DNA of 64,000 bases from JAOPZW01 sp963803375 (GTDB lineage: Bacteria > Actinomycetota > Thermoleophilia > Solirubrobacterales > Solirubrobacteraceae). Both the position numbers and the translations under genes were made by a program. The notes beneath the pieces were generated by a model, which worked only from the letters and a program-made list of their open reading frames with translations, was not told where the DNA came from and did no database searches. Positions 32,020 through 41,033 of this stretch are shown here, piece by piece. The stretch is taken from the NCBI GenBank assembly GCA_963803375.1, contig CAWDMB010000013.1, positions 1 to 64,000 on the forward strand, in the 5' to 3' direction. Within the stretch, counting starts at the first letter, position 1, and every line of letters begins with the position of its first letter.

Positions 32020-33258
32020 GTGCTCCAGCCGGTCGCTGTCGGATCGAAGCTCCTCGCGGACTACACGCACATCGTGGGGCGCGACCTCATCGAGGAGATC
32101 CACGCGCTCGCCGAGCCCCTGAAGGGAGCCCGCGTCGTCCACGTCTCGGCGACGGCGTTCGGCGGCGGCGTCTCGGAGATCCTCTACACGCTCGTGCCGC
32201 TCATGAAGGACGTCGGCCTGGAGTGCGAGTGGCAGGTCATCTACGGGCGCGAGGAGTTCTTCAACGCGACCAAGCTCATGCACAACGCGCTGCAGGGCGC
32301 GCCCGAGGACCTCGGCGACGAGCACTGGGACACCTGGCGGCGCTACAACGAGATGAACGCCCGCGAGCTCGTGGGCGGCTGGGACGTCTGCCTCGTCCAC
32401 GACCCGCAGCCGGCCGCGCTCTACCAGCTCGTGCCCGAGAAGGCGCGCTGCTGGATCTGGCGCTGTCACATCGACATGTCCGACCCCAACCCGGCGACGA
32501 TCGGGCGGTTGCTGCCCTTCATCCGGACCTACCCGCAGTCGCTCTTCCATCTCGCCGACTACGTCCCGAACGGGATGGCCGGGCACGTCAGCCTGGTCGC
32601 GCCCGCGATCGATCCGCTGGCGCCCAAGAACATGGCCCTCTCCCCCGAGGACGCCGCCTACGTCTGCCAGCAGTTCGGGATCGACGTCGACCGGCCCCTC
32701 ATGACGCAGGTCTCGCGCTTCGACCCGTGGAAGGACCCGCTAGGGGTGATCGACTCCTACCGGGTCGTCAAGCACGAGGTCCCGGAGCTGCAGCTCGCGC
32801 TCGTGGGCTCGATGGCCTCCGACGACCCCGAGGGCTGGGACTTCTTCAACGCCACGGTCGCCCACGCCGACGGCGACCCCGACATCCACATCCTCAACAA
32901 CTTCAACAACGTCGGCTCGATCGAGGTCAACGCCTTCCAGTCGCAGTCCGACGTGCTCGTCCAGAAGTCCACGCGCGAGGGCTTCGGGCTGACGGTCACC
33001 GAGGCGATCTGGAAGGGCCGCCCGTTCATCGGCGGGAAGGTCGGCGGGATCCCGCTCCAGGTCGAGGACGGCGTCAGCGGCTTTCTCGTCGACTCCGTCC
33101 AGGACTGCGCGTCGCGTACGCTGGAGATCCTCCGCAACCCGGAGCTCGGCAAGGCGCTCGGGCGCCGCGGCAAGGAGTACGTGCGCAAGCACTTCCTGAC
33201 CCCCCGCTACCTGCGCGACTACCTGAAGATCTTCACGGAGCTGCTGGAGAAGCGATGA
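32020..33258 (+). CDS. treT: Trehalose glycosyltransferring synthase, GT4 family
   Basis: A 412-residue GT-B enzyme. Start LQPVAVGSKLLADYTHIVG, HVSATAFGGGVSEIL (acceptor region), HDPQPAAL, WRCHIDMSDPNP and the donor-site SRFDPWKDPLGVI, VQKSTREGFGLTVTEA are diagnostic of TreT. It makes trehalose from a nucleoside-diphosphate glucose and free glucose in one step. GTG 32020 fits both family N-terminus and the leaderless promoter. The GT20 gene downstream overlaps by four bases. Trehalose serves as osmo- and desiccation protectant. Confidence 0.88.
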   Translation: MLQPVAVGSKLLADYTHIVGRDLIEEIHALAEPLKGARVVHVSATAFGGGVSEILYTLVPLMKDVGLECEWQVIYGREEFFNATKLMHNALQGAPEDLGDEHWDTWRRYNEMNARELVGGWDVCLVHDPQPAALYQLVPEKARCWIWRCHIDMSDPNPATIGRLLPFIRTYPQSLFHLADYVPNGMAGHVSLVAPAIDPLAPKNMALSPEDAAYVCQQFGIDVDRPLMTQVSRFDPWKDPLGVIDSYRVVKHEVPELQLALVGSMASDDPEGWDFFNATVAHADGDPDIHILNNFNNVGSIEVNAFQSQSDVLVQKSTREGFGLTVTEAIWKGRPFIGGKVGGIPLQVEDGVSGFLVDSVQDCASRTLEILRNPELGKALGRRGKEYVRKHFLTPRYLRDYLKIFTELLEKR

Positions 33259-34730
33259 GCCCTGGAACCGCCGGCCCTCTCGTGCTGGTGTCCAACCGCG
33301 GGCCGGTGACCTTCCAGGACGACGGCAGCGTCAAGCGCGGCACGGGCGGGCTCGTCACGGCGCTCACCGGCCTGGCGTCGCACCGCGACGCGGTCTGGAT
33401 CGCCTCGGCGCTGACCGACGCCGACCAGCGCCGGGCCGAGGAGGCCGACGGGCAGCCGTTCACCGTCCAGTCGCCCGCCGGCGGCGAGTACGAGGTGCGC
33501 CTCGTCGCCTCGGACCCCGGGGCCTACGACCGCTTCTACAACGTCTTCGCGAACCCGATGCTGTGGTTCGTCCAGCACTACCTGTGGGACCTCTCGAACG
33601 CCCCGGACGTGCGCCGCAACGAGGTCGAGGCCTTCGAGTACGGCTACAACGTCGTCAACGAGGACCTCGCCCTCGCGGTGATCGAGGAGATCGAGGACGC
33701 CGAGGAGCCGGTGGTCATGGTCCACGACTACCAGCTCTACACGCTTCCGGGGCTCGTGCGCCGCGCGCGCCCCGACGTCTTCCTGCACCACTTCATCCAC
33801 ATCCCGTGGACGCAGAGCGACGCCTGGCGGGTGCTGCCCAACCGCATCCGCGAGGAGATCTACGCGGGGGTGCTGGCCAACGACATCGTCGGCTTCCACA
33901 CGTCCTCCTACCGGCGCAACTTCCTGCAGTGCTGCCGCGACCTCATGGGCCTGGAGGTCGACTTCGACGCCGGGGTCGTCCTCTACGAGGACCGCGAGGT
34001 CTGGGTGCGCAACTACCCGCTGCCGATCGACGCCGCGGCGACGCGGGCCGTGGCCGCCTCCGAGGGTGTTCGGCGGTGCGAGGCGGAGCTGCTGCGCCGC
34101 CGCCGTGACCACCTCATCCTGCGCGTCGACCGCGCCGATCTCTCCAAGAACGTGCTGCGCGGCTTCAGCGCCTTCGACCTCTTCCTCGAGCAGCACCCCG
34201 AGTTCGACGAGAAGGTCACGTTCATCGCGCAGCTCATGCCCTCGCGGACCGACGTGCCCGAGTACGCCGAATACCTCGAGCGCATCGAGGCGCTCGTCGC
34301 CGTCGTCAACCACCGCCACGGCACGACGGACTGGATGCCGATCCACCTCAAGCTCAAGGACGACCTCGAGGACGCGGTGTCCGCGTACAAGCACTACGAC
34401 GTCCTGCTCGTCAACGCGATGTTCGACGGCATGAACCTCGTGGCCAAGGAGGGGCCGCTCGTCAACGAGCGCAACGGGGTCTCGATCCTCTCGGAGAACA
34501 CCGGCGCGCACGAGGAGCTCGGCGACTGCGCGCTGTCGGTGAACCCGTTCGACATCCAGGAGCTGGCCGACTCGATCCATGCCGCTTTGACGATGCGCGA
34601 CGACGAGCGGGCGCGGCGCCTGGCGAGCCTGAAGGAGGTCGTCACCGCCCGCGATCCGGGCGACTGGATCGACGAGCAGCTCGCCGACATCCGCAAGAAG
34701 GCCGCCAACGCAGCGCGGCAGGGCGCCTGA
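33255..34730 (+). CDS. GT20 family glycosyltransferase, trehalose-6-phosphate synthase-like
   Basis: A 491-residue GT20 enzyme: VSNRGPVTF at the N-terminus, GTGGLVTAL, VHDYQLYTLP, HIPWTQSDAWRVLP, GFHTSSYRRNF and FDGMNLVAKEG. The donor phosphate-binding motif is unusual: VDRADLSKNVLRGF instead of VDRLDYTKGI, though Arg and Lys are kept, and ENTGAHEEL replaces the usual SEFAGA. It may make trehalose-6-phosphate or a related phosphorylated glucoside. No trehalose-phosphatase domain or gene is adjacent. ATG 33255 overlaps the treT stop. Confidence 0.85.
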   Translation: MSPGTAGPLVLVSNRGPVTFQDDGSVKRGTGGLVTALTGLASHRDAVWIASALTDADQRRAEEADGQPFTVQSPAGGEYEVRLVASDPGAYDRFYNVFANPMLWFVQHYLWDLSNAPDVRRNEVEAFEYGYNVVNEDLALAVIEEIEDAEEPVVMVHDYQLYTLPGLVRRARPDVFLHHFIHIPWTQSDAWRVLPNRIREEIYAGVLANDIVGFHTSSYRRNFLQCCRDLMGLEVDFDAGVVLYEDREVWVRNYPLPIDAAATRAVAASEGVRRCEAELLRRRRDHLILRVDRADLSKNVLRGFSAFDLFLEQHPEFDEKVTFIAQLMPSRTDVPEYAEYLERIEALVAVVNHRHGTTDWMPIHLKLKDDLEDAVSAYKHYDVLLVNAMFDGMNLVAKEGPLVNERNGVSILSENTGAHEELGDCALSVNPFDIQELADSIHAALTMRDDERARRLASLKEVVTARDPGDWIDEQLADIRKKAANAARQGA

Positions 34731-34874
34731 CGCCCCGCTGGGAGGCCGGCCTCCGCGACGACCCGGAGGGAGCCGGCGACCCCACCGCCGCCGTCTCGCC
34801 GGATGCGCCGCGGCCGCGCCGCCGAAGGACACGGGCGCGCCGAGGCAGTCCGGCTCGGCGCGGGCGCGGATCGC

Positions 34875-35399
34875 TCACGGCGTGCCGAACTCCGAGGCCA
34901 CGACGTCGGGCCGGCGGGGACGCGCGGGGGTCGCCCGAGGCGGCGCCGGCGTGCTGCGGCGCGGCGCCACGCGTGGGCGGACGGGCGGCGTGGACCGCAC
35001 GGGCGGTGTGGACCGCACGGGCGGCGGCGTCGGGTGCGCAGGAGCCCGCCCGCTGCGCCGGCGCGCGGCGCGCCGCGCGGGTCGCCCGCCGGCGCGGGCA
35101 CGGCGCGCGGGTCGCCCGCCGCCGCGGGCACGGCGCGCGGGGCCGCCCCGGCGCGGGGCGGAACGCGCGCGCCGGCGCCCGGCCCTCCGGGCCGAGGGCT
35201 CTGCCGCAGGCGGACGTCGCGGCCGCGCGGTCGCTGGCGCGGGCGCCCGCGCGACCGGTCGCGCCGCGCCCCCGGGCACGTCGGGCGCGCGCGAGCCCAC
35301 ACGCGGCCAGAGGACGATGAGCGCCGCGAGCGCGGGCAGCGCCAAGGCCCGTGCGACGTTGCCCCAGCGGATCCGGCGAACGAGGTGATCGGGGCCCAC
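34875..35399 (-). CDS. Pro/Arg/Ala-rich protein with one membrane helix
   Basis: 174 codons: MGPDHLVRRIRWGNVARALA, a membrane helix (ALPALAALIVLWPRV), then about 110 residues of Arg/Pro/Ala/Gly low complexity with repeats such as PPVRST, and the end VVASEFGTP. The composition of the tail could be a non-coding artefact of high GC, but the N-terminus and the EFG-type end look like a conserved short membrane protein with a disordered, strongly basic exterior or cytoplasmic tail. Unknown function. Divergent from rpsF. The preceding 34731-34874 shows no gene. Confidence 0.5.
   Translation of the reverse strand: MGPDHLVRRIRWGNVARALALPALAALIVLWPRVGSRAPDVPGGAARPVARAPAPATARPRRPPAAEPSARRAGRRRARSAPRRGGPARRARGGGRPARRARAGGRPARRAARRRSGRAPAHPTPPPVRSTPPVRSTPPVRPRVAPRRSTPAPPRATPARPRRPDVVASEFGTP
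34990..35140. repeat. Two short tandem repeats inside the Pro/Arg-rich gene
   Basis: An 18-bp unit (GTGGACCGCACGGGCGGY) occurs at 34990-35007 and 35008-35025 with a weaker third copy before it. A 30-bp unit at 35081-35110 is repeated at 35111-35140 with one difference. Both keep the minus-strand reading frame, so they expand the protein tail. Confidence 0.75.
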
Positions 35400-35474
35400 G
35401 CGCTCCCTAGGCTCGGGGCGACGCTCGTTCGCCCCCTGCTATCGTCGGCCGCCGCCGCTCGACGGCGTCCGTCC

Positions 35475-35843
35475 ATGGCCGCACCCGCTCCGCTCTACGA
35501 CCTCACGCTCCTGCTCGACACGGCCGCCGCCGAGGAGCAGCGCGCGAAGATCCTCGCCGACGTCGAGGCGATGATCGCCGCTCGCGGCGAGGTCGTCGGC
35601 CGGCACGACTGGGGCACGCGCGCGCTCGCCTACGAGATCCGCCACAAGACGGACGCCGAGTACCGCCTGATCCAGTTCCACGCGGCGCCGGAGCTGCTGA
35701 ACGACCTCCAACGGATGCTGCGCATCGCCGACGGCATCGTGCGCTCGCGGATCATCAAGCTGCGCGCAGGCACGCCCGGGCCGGTCGACCCGCCCCGCAT
35801 CGAGCGCCCCGCGGCCGCCGAGGCCGCCGTCGCGCCTTCCTGA
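35475..35843 (+). CDS. rpsF: 30S ribosomal protein S6
   Basis: A 122-residue S6: YDLTLLLDTAAAEEQRAKI, WGTRALAYEIRHKTDAEY and IVRSRIIKLRAG match the family; the C-terminus has a short Ala/Pro extension. It binds the central domain of 16S rRNA together with S18. The classic order rpsF-ssb-rpsR-rplI follows. A TATCGT box lies about 30 bases before ATG 35475. Confidence 0.93.
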   Translation: MAAPAPLYDLTLLLDTAAAEEQRAKILADVEAMIAARGEVVGRHDWGTRALAYEIRHKTDAEYRLIQFHAAPELLNDLQRMLRIADGIVRSRIIKLRAGTPGPVDPPRIERPAAAEAAVAPS

Positions 35844-36002
35844 CCGCGACTGCCGTCAGCGTCGCGCCCCGTGCGGCGAGCTTGCAACAAATCAGCGCAA
35901 GGAGCGGCGTGATCGCCGGGACCCTCCGACCCCCGGTCTAGACTCGGCGCACACGATCTCGAGCGACGCTTCGGCCCCGAAACAGATAAGGAGCACCCGC
36001 CC

Positions 36003-36470
36003 ATGGCGGCGACCAACATCAACCGCGTGATCATCACCGGCAACCTGACCTTCGATCCCGAGCTGCGCTCGCTGCCGAGCGGCACCTCGGTCTGCAAGCT
36101 GCGAGTGGCGTGCAACACCCGGCGCAAGGACGGCTCCACCGGCGAGTGGGTCGACAAGCCCAACTTCTTCGATGTCACCGTGTGGGGGACGCAGGGCGAG
36201 AACTGCGCGCGGTACCTGAGCAAGGGCCGCCCCGTTGCGATCGACGGGCGCCTCGAATGGCGCGAGTGGGAGGCCAAGGACGGCGGCAAGCGCCAGGCGG
36301 TCGACATCATCGCCGATGCCGTGCAGTTCCTCTCGAGCCCGCGCGACGACGGGGGCGGAGCGGGCAACGGCTTCACGCCGCGCTCGGACATCCCGGTCGA
36401 CACGCAGGACTTCGCGGCGACGCCCGCGCGCGGCTCGTCCGCCCCGGCGGACGACGACATCCCCTTCTAG
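36003..36470 (+). CDS. ssb: Single-stranded DNA-binding protein
   Basis: A 155-residue SSB: OB fold start NINRVIITGNLTFDPELR, WGTQGENCARYLSKGRPVAIDG, then a Gly-rich linker and the conserved acidic tip DDDIPF that recruits replication and repair proteins. AAGGAG precedes ATG 36003 with good spacing, and a TAGACT -10 box lies at 35939-35944, so it has its own promoter within the ribosomal cluster. Confidence 0.95.
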   Translation: MAATNINRVIITGNLTFDPELRSLPSGTSVCKLRVACNTRRKDGSTGEWVDKPNFFDVTVWGTQGENCARYLSKGRPVAIDGRLEWREWEAKDGGKRQAVDIIADAVQFLSSPRDDGGGAGNGFTPRSDIPVDTQDFAATPARGSSAPADDDIPF

Positions 36471-36482
36471 TTCGGACTCGCC

Positions 36483-36525
36483 GCCGGCGGCCGGGCGCTC
36501 GCCCCCCGGGGCCCGAGCCGCCGGC
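36483..36525 (+). terminator. Hairpin after ssb, followed by a new -10 box
   Basis: GCCGGCGGC (36483-36491) pairs with GCCGCCGGC (36517-36525), and an inner GGGC/GCCC extends the stem. It begins 12 bases after the ssb stop. A TACCCT -10-like box follows at 36540-36545, 131 bases before rpsR. The arrangement suggests partial termination and re-initiation, so ssb and the two ribosomal protein genes could be tuned separately. Confidence 0.4.
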
Positions 36526-36675
36526 GCGCGCGGGCCCGCTACCCTGGGGCGAGCGCCTCCACCCGGAGGCGCCGTGCATCGGCCCGCGCCGACGCGACGG
36601 AGGTGGCACAATCTCCGGACGCGCGCGCCGTCCGGCGCGCGTTCGACTGCAGAGAGAGCTCGAGGATCCCCAGAC

Positions 36676-36996
36676 GTGGCGAAGCAGCGCAACCGCAAGC
36701 CCGCTCGGCGGCGTGACCGCAAGGGCGGCCCCGGGAGTGGCCGGCGCAAGCCGTGCCCGTACTGCAAGGAGAAGATCGACCAGGTCGACTACAAGGACGT
36801 CGGCATGCTGCGTCGGTTCGTCTCCGAGCGCGGCAAGATCCGCTCGCGGCGCATCGGCGGCGCCTGCCGCCGCCACCAGAATCAGATCGCGCGCGCGGTC
36901 AAGCGCGCCCGCGAGCTCGCGCTGCTGCCCTACGTCAGCGACGCTCGCGAGGAGCGCCCCGAGCGCGGCTCGCGCCGCGACCGCGAGGACCGCTAG
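36676..36996 (+). CDS. rpsR: 30S ribosomal protein S18
   Basis: A 106-residue S18, with CPYCKEKIDQVDYKDVGMLR, FVSERGKIRSRRIGGAC and the RHQNQIARAVKRAR helix. Cysteines in CPYC plus Cys and His of GACRRH make it the zinc-binding form. It has a basic N-terminal extension (QRNRKPARRRDRKGG) and a charged C-terminal tail. GTG 36676 is the family start. The rplI start follows 13 bp after its stop. Confidence 0.94.
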   Translation: MAKQRNRKPARRRDRKGGPGSGRRKPCPYCKEKIDQVDYKDVGMLRRFVSERGKIRSRRIGGACRRHQNQIARAVKRARELALLPYVSDAREERPERGSRRDREDR

Positions 36997-37009
36997 GGAA
37001 CACTTGCCG

Positions 37010-37459
37010 GTGCCCGAGGCGATCCTCCTCCAGGATGTCGAGACCCTCGGCGACAAGGGCGCCGTCGTCGACGTCTCCAAGGGCTACCTGCGCAACTTCC
37101 TGATCCCGCGCGGGCTGGCGCAGCCGGCCACCCGGGGCGCCATCGAGGCGGCGCGCCGGCGCGCCGAGGCCTCCGAGCGCGCCGAGCAGGCCGCGGCGGG
37201 ACGGGCGCGCGAAAGCGCCGACCTGCTCGCCAAGACGGTGCTCACGCTGGCCCAGCAGGCCGGCGAGGACGGCCGCCTCTTCGGGTCCGTCACGACCCAG
37301 GACATCGCCGAGGCGATCCGCGACGCGCGCGGCATCACCGTCGACCGCCGGGCCGTCCACCTCGAGGAGCCGATCCGCCACGTCGGCACCTACATGGTCG
37401 TCGTCGAAGTCGCCCCGCAGGTCACCGCGACGATCAAGACGATCGTCACCGAGCGCTGA
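37010..37459 (+). CDS. rplI: 50S ribosomal protein L9
   Basis: A 149-residue L9: N-terminal PEAILLQDVETLGDKGAVVD and KGYLRNFLIPRGLA, the connecting long helix rich in Ala/Glu/Arg, and C-terminal LFGSVTTQDIAEAI with VEVAPQV. GTG 37010 (AGGGA ten bases upstream) is chosen; TTG 37004 two codons earlier is possible. Last of the ribosomal genes before dnaB. Confidence 0.93.
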   Translation: MPEAILLQDVETLGDKGAVVDVSKGYLRNFLIPRGLAQPATRGAIEAARRRAEASERAEQAAAGRARESADLLAKTVLTLAQQAGEDGRLFGSVTTQDIAEAIRDARGITVDRRAVHLEEPIRHVGTYMVVVEVAPQVTATIKTIVTER

Positions 37460-37570
37460 GCGCGCGACGGCACTGCAACGGCCGAGCGCAGCTCCGCTAC
37501 GAAACACGCGCTGGTTGCGGGGACGCCGGGGGTTGCCGACCCGGCCCGTTGCTAGCGTCGGGCGGCGCCC

Positions 37571-38977
37571 ATGAGCACGCCTCCGATCACGAACGGCCGC
37601 TCCGACGAGACGGCTCCCGGCGCCCCCCAGAGCGCGCCGCCGCACTCGCTCGAGGCCGAGCAGTCCGTCCTCGGGGCGATGCTGCTCTCCGACCGCACGC
37701 ACTACGCGTTCCTCATCGAGGAGGGCCTGCGGGCCCAGGACTTCTATCGCGAGCGTCACCGCCTCGTCTTCGAGTCTATGCTCGAGCTCTTCACCGCGGG
37801 CGAGCCGATCGACGTGCTCACGGTCACCGAGCACCTGCGCTCGCGCGGGCGCCTCGACGACGCCGGCGGCGCGGCCGAGATCGACGCCGTGACCGCGGCG
37901 GTCCCCGCGGTCGGCAACCTGCGCCAGTACGCCCAGATCGTCAAGGACCGCGCGCTCATGCGCCGGGTCCTCGCCGCCACCTACGACATCCAGGCGCTCG
38001 TCAACGCGCCCGACGCGCCACCCCGCGAGATCGTCGAGCGCGCCGAGCGGGCGATGCTCGAGGTCGCCCATGACGACCGCCAGAAGGACTTCCGCAAGGT
38101 CGGCGACGTCCTGCACGTCGAGATCGACAAGTGGCAGCGCCTGTCGGCGGAGGGCGTCTCGCTCACGGGCACCCCGAGCGGCTTCGCGGACCTCGATTCG
38201 ATCACCGGCGGCTTCCAGCCGGGCAACCTCATCGTGATCGCGGCGAGACCCTCGATGGGGAAATCGGCGTTGGTCGCGAACATCGCCGAGAACGTCGCCC
38301 TCGCGCGCGACCGCCCGCGCCCGGTGGCGCTCTTCTCGCTCGAGATGTCCGAGGCGGAGCTCGCGCAGCGCTTCATCGCCTCGCAGGCCGCGATCAAGGG
38401 CGACGACCTGCGCAAGGGGCGCCTGCGCGACGAGTTGAAGTGGAAGCGCGTCCTCCGCGTGGCCACGGATTACGACGCGGCGCCGCTCTTCGTCGACGAT
38501 TCGTCCGACATCGGCATCCTCGACGTGCGTGCCAAGGCGCGGCGGCTGCACCAGCAGGCGAGAGCCGAGCACGGAGGCCTCGGTCTGATCGTCGTCGACT
38601 ACCTGCAGCTCATGCGGGCCGACTCGCGCTACGACAGCCGCGTGCAGCAGGTCGGCGAGATGAGCCGCGGCCTGAAGATCCTCGCGCGCGAGCTCGACGT
38701 GCCCGTCATCGCGCTCTCCCAGCTCTCGCGCGGCGTCGAGGCGCGCACCGACAAGCGCCCGATGCTCTCCGATCTCCGTGAATCGGGCCAGATCGAGCAG
38801 GACGCGGACCTCGTCATGTTCATCTACCGCGACGAGTACTACCACCCGGAGACCACGGACCGGCCCGGGGAGGCCGAGCTCATCATCGCCAAGCACCGCA
38901 ACGGCGGGCTCGGCGACGTGCCGTTGACCTTCCAGAACGAGTACCCCCGCTTCCTCGGCCTGCAGAGGGCGGCCTGA
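37571..38977 (+). CDS. dnaB: Replicative DNA helicase
   Basis: A 468-residue DnaB: N-terminal collar domain (PPHSLEAEQSVLGAMLL, DFYRERHRLVFESM), linker helix, and RecA-like motor with Walker A ARPSMGKSA, LFSLEMSEAELAQR, Walker B LIVVDYLQLM, and LSQLSRGVEARTDKRPMLSD. It unwinds DNA at the fork. No intein interrupts it. A DnaC-like ATPase gene starts two bases after its stop, so helicase and probable loader are co-expressed. Confidence 0.95.
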   Translation: MSTPPITNGRSDETAPGAPQSAPPHSLEAEQSVLGAMLLSDRTHYAFLIEEGLRAQDFYRERHRLVFESMLELFTAGEPIDVLTVTEHLRSRGRLDDAGGAAEIDAVTAAVPAVGNLRQYAQIVKDRALMRRVLAATYDIQALVNAPDAPPREIVERAERAMLEVAHDDRQKDFRKVGDVLHVEIDKWQRLSAEGVSLTGTPSGFADLDSITGGFQPGNLIVIAARPSMGKSALVANIAENVALARDRPRPVALFSLEMSEAELAQRFIASQAAIKGDDLRKGRLRDELKWKRVLRVATDYDAAPLFVDDSSDIGILDVRAKARRLHQQARAEHGGLGLIVVDYLQLMRADSRYDSRVQQVGEMSRGLKILARELDVPVIALSQLSRGVEARTDKRPMLSDLRESGQIEQDADLVMFIYRDEYYHPETTDRPGEAELIIAKHRNGGLGDVPLTFQNEYPRFLGLQRAA

Positions 38978-38979
38978 GG

Positions 38980-39663
38980 GTGGCCGGCCCCTGCCCGTTC
39001 GGGACCTGCGACGGCGGCGGGTTCGTCATCGACGAGGCGACGCGCGTCGCCGTGCCCTGTCGCTGCCGGCCAGCGCAGGTCGAGCGCCGGCGCGCGCGCA
39101 GCCTCAGCGCGGTCATCCCCCGCAGGTACCGCGGCGCCTCCTTCGAGCGCCCGCCGGTGAGCGACATGCCCGCGCCGCAGGTGCACGTCGTCCGGCGCTT
39201 CACCCGCGAGCTGGGCCCGAACCTCGACGCGGGCCGCGGCCTGTGGTTCTACGGCAGCGTGGGCACCGGCAAGACGACGCTGGCCATGCTCGTGTCGCGG
39301 ACGGCGCTCGAGCTCGGGCGCTCCGTTGCGATCTACTCGCTGCCGCGGTTGCTGGCCGAGATCCGCAAGACCTTCGAGAACGGGGCCGAGGGCAGCTACG
39401 TCGACTTCCTCGATCGACTCGCGGCCGTCGATCTCCTCCACGTCGACGACGTCGGCGCGGAGAAGACGAGCGAATGGGTGCTCGAGCAGCTCTACGCGAT
39501 CGTCAACGCGCGCTACGAGGAGGAGCGCTCGATCGTGATCACGACGAACCTCGAGCGCGACGACCTCGTCGAGCAGGTACGCGAGCGCACCGTCTCGCGC
39601 CTGGAGGAGATGTGCACGCTCGTGCCGCTCTTCGGCGAGGACGCGCGTCGGTTCGTCGCCTGA
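38980..39663 (+). CDS. DnaC/IstB-like AAA+ ATPase, probable helicase loader
   Basis: A 227-residue AAA+ protein. A short Cys-rich N-terminus (CPFGTCDGGG, VPCRCRP) resembles the zinc finger of DnaI-type loaders; then RYRGASFERPP, Walker A YGSVGTGKTTL, LPRLLAEIRKTFE, Walker B LLHVDDVGAEK with the typical EKTSEW, sensor I VITTNLE and the arginine-finger helix RTVSRLEEM. These features are of the DnaC/DnaI/IstB group. GTG 38980 follows dnaB by two bases, which favours helicase loading over an insertion-sequence origin. Most Actinomycetota are thought to use DciA instead. Confidence 0.85.
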   Translation: MAGPCPFGTCDGGGFVIDEATRVAVPCRCRPAQVERRRARSLSAVIPRRYRGASFERPPVSDMPAPQVHVVRRFTRELGPNLDAGRGLWFYGSVGTGKTTLAMLVSRTALELGRSVAIYSLPRLLAEIRKTFENGAEGSYVDFLDRLAAVDLLHVDDVGAEKTSEWVLEQLYAIVNARYEEERSIVITTNLERDDLVEQVRERTVSRLEEMCTLVPLFGEDARRFVA

Positions 39664-39677
39664 GACACTGAGATCGC

Positions 39678-40988
<1,311 letters not shown>

Positions 40989-41019
40989 CGCGGCGCCGGG
41001 CCCGGTCCACCGCGACGGC

Positions 41020-41025
41020 TACCCT
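41020..41025 (+). promoter_or_regulatory. -10 box of the WlbA-like gene (leaderless)
   Basis: TACCCT matches TANNNT and ends eight bases before GTG 41034; no Shine-Dalgarno sequence lies between. Confidence 0.4.
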
Positions 41026-41033
41026 AGCCCGGC

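Noticed and set aside
35069..35160. CRISPR-like repeat
   Set aside because: Only two adjacent 30-bp copies with no spacer; they are in-frame coding duplications.
38980..39663. IstB helper of an IS21-type insertion sequence
   Set aside because: No istA, no terminal repeats, and the gene is tightly coupled to dnaB and purA.
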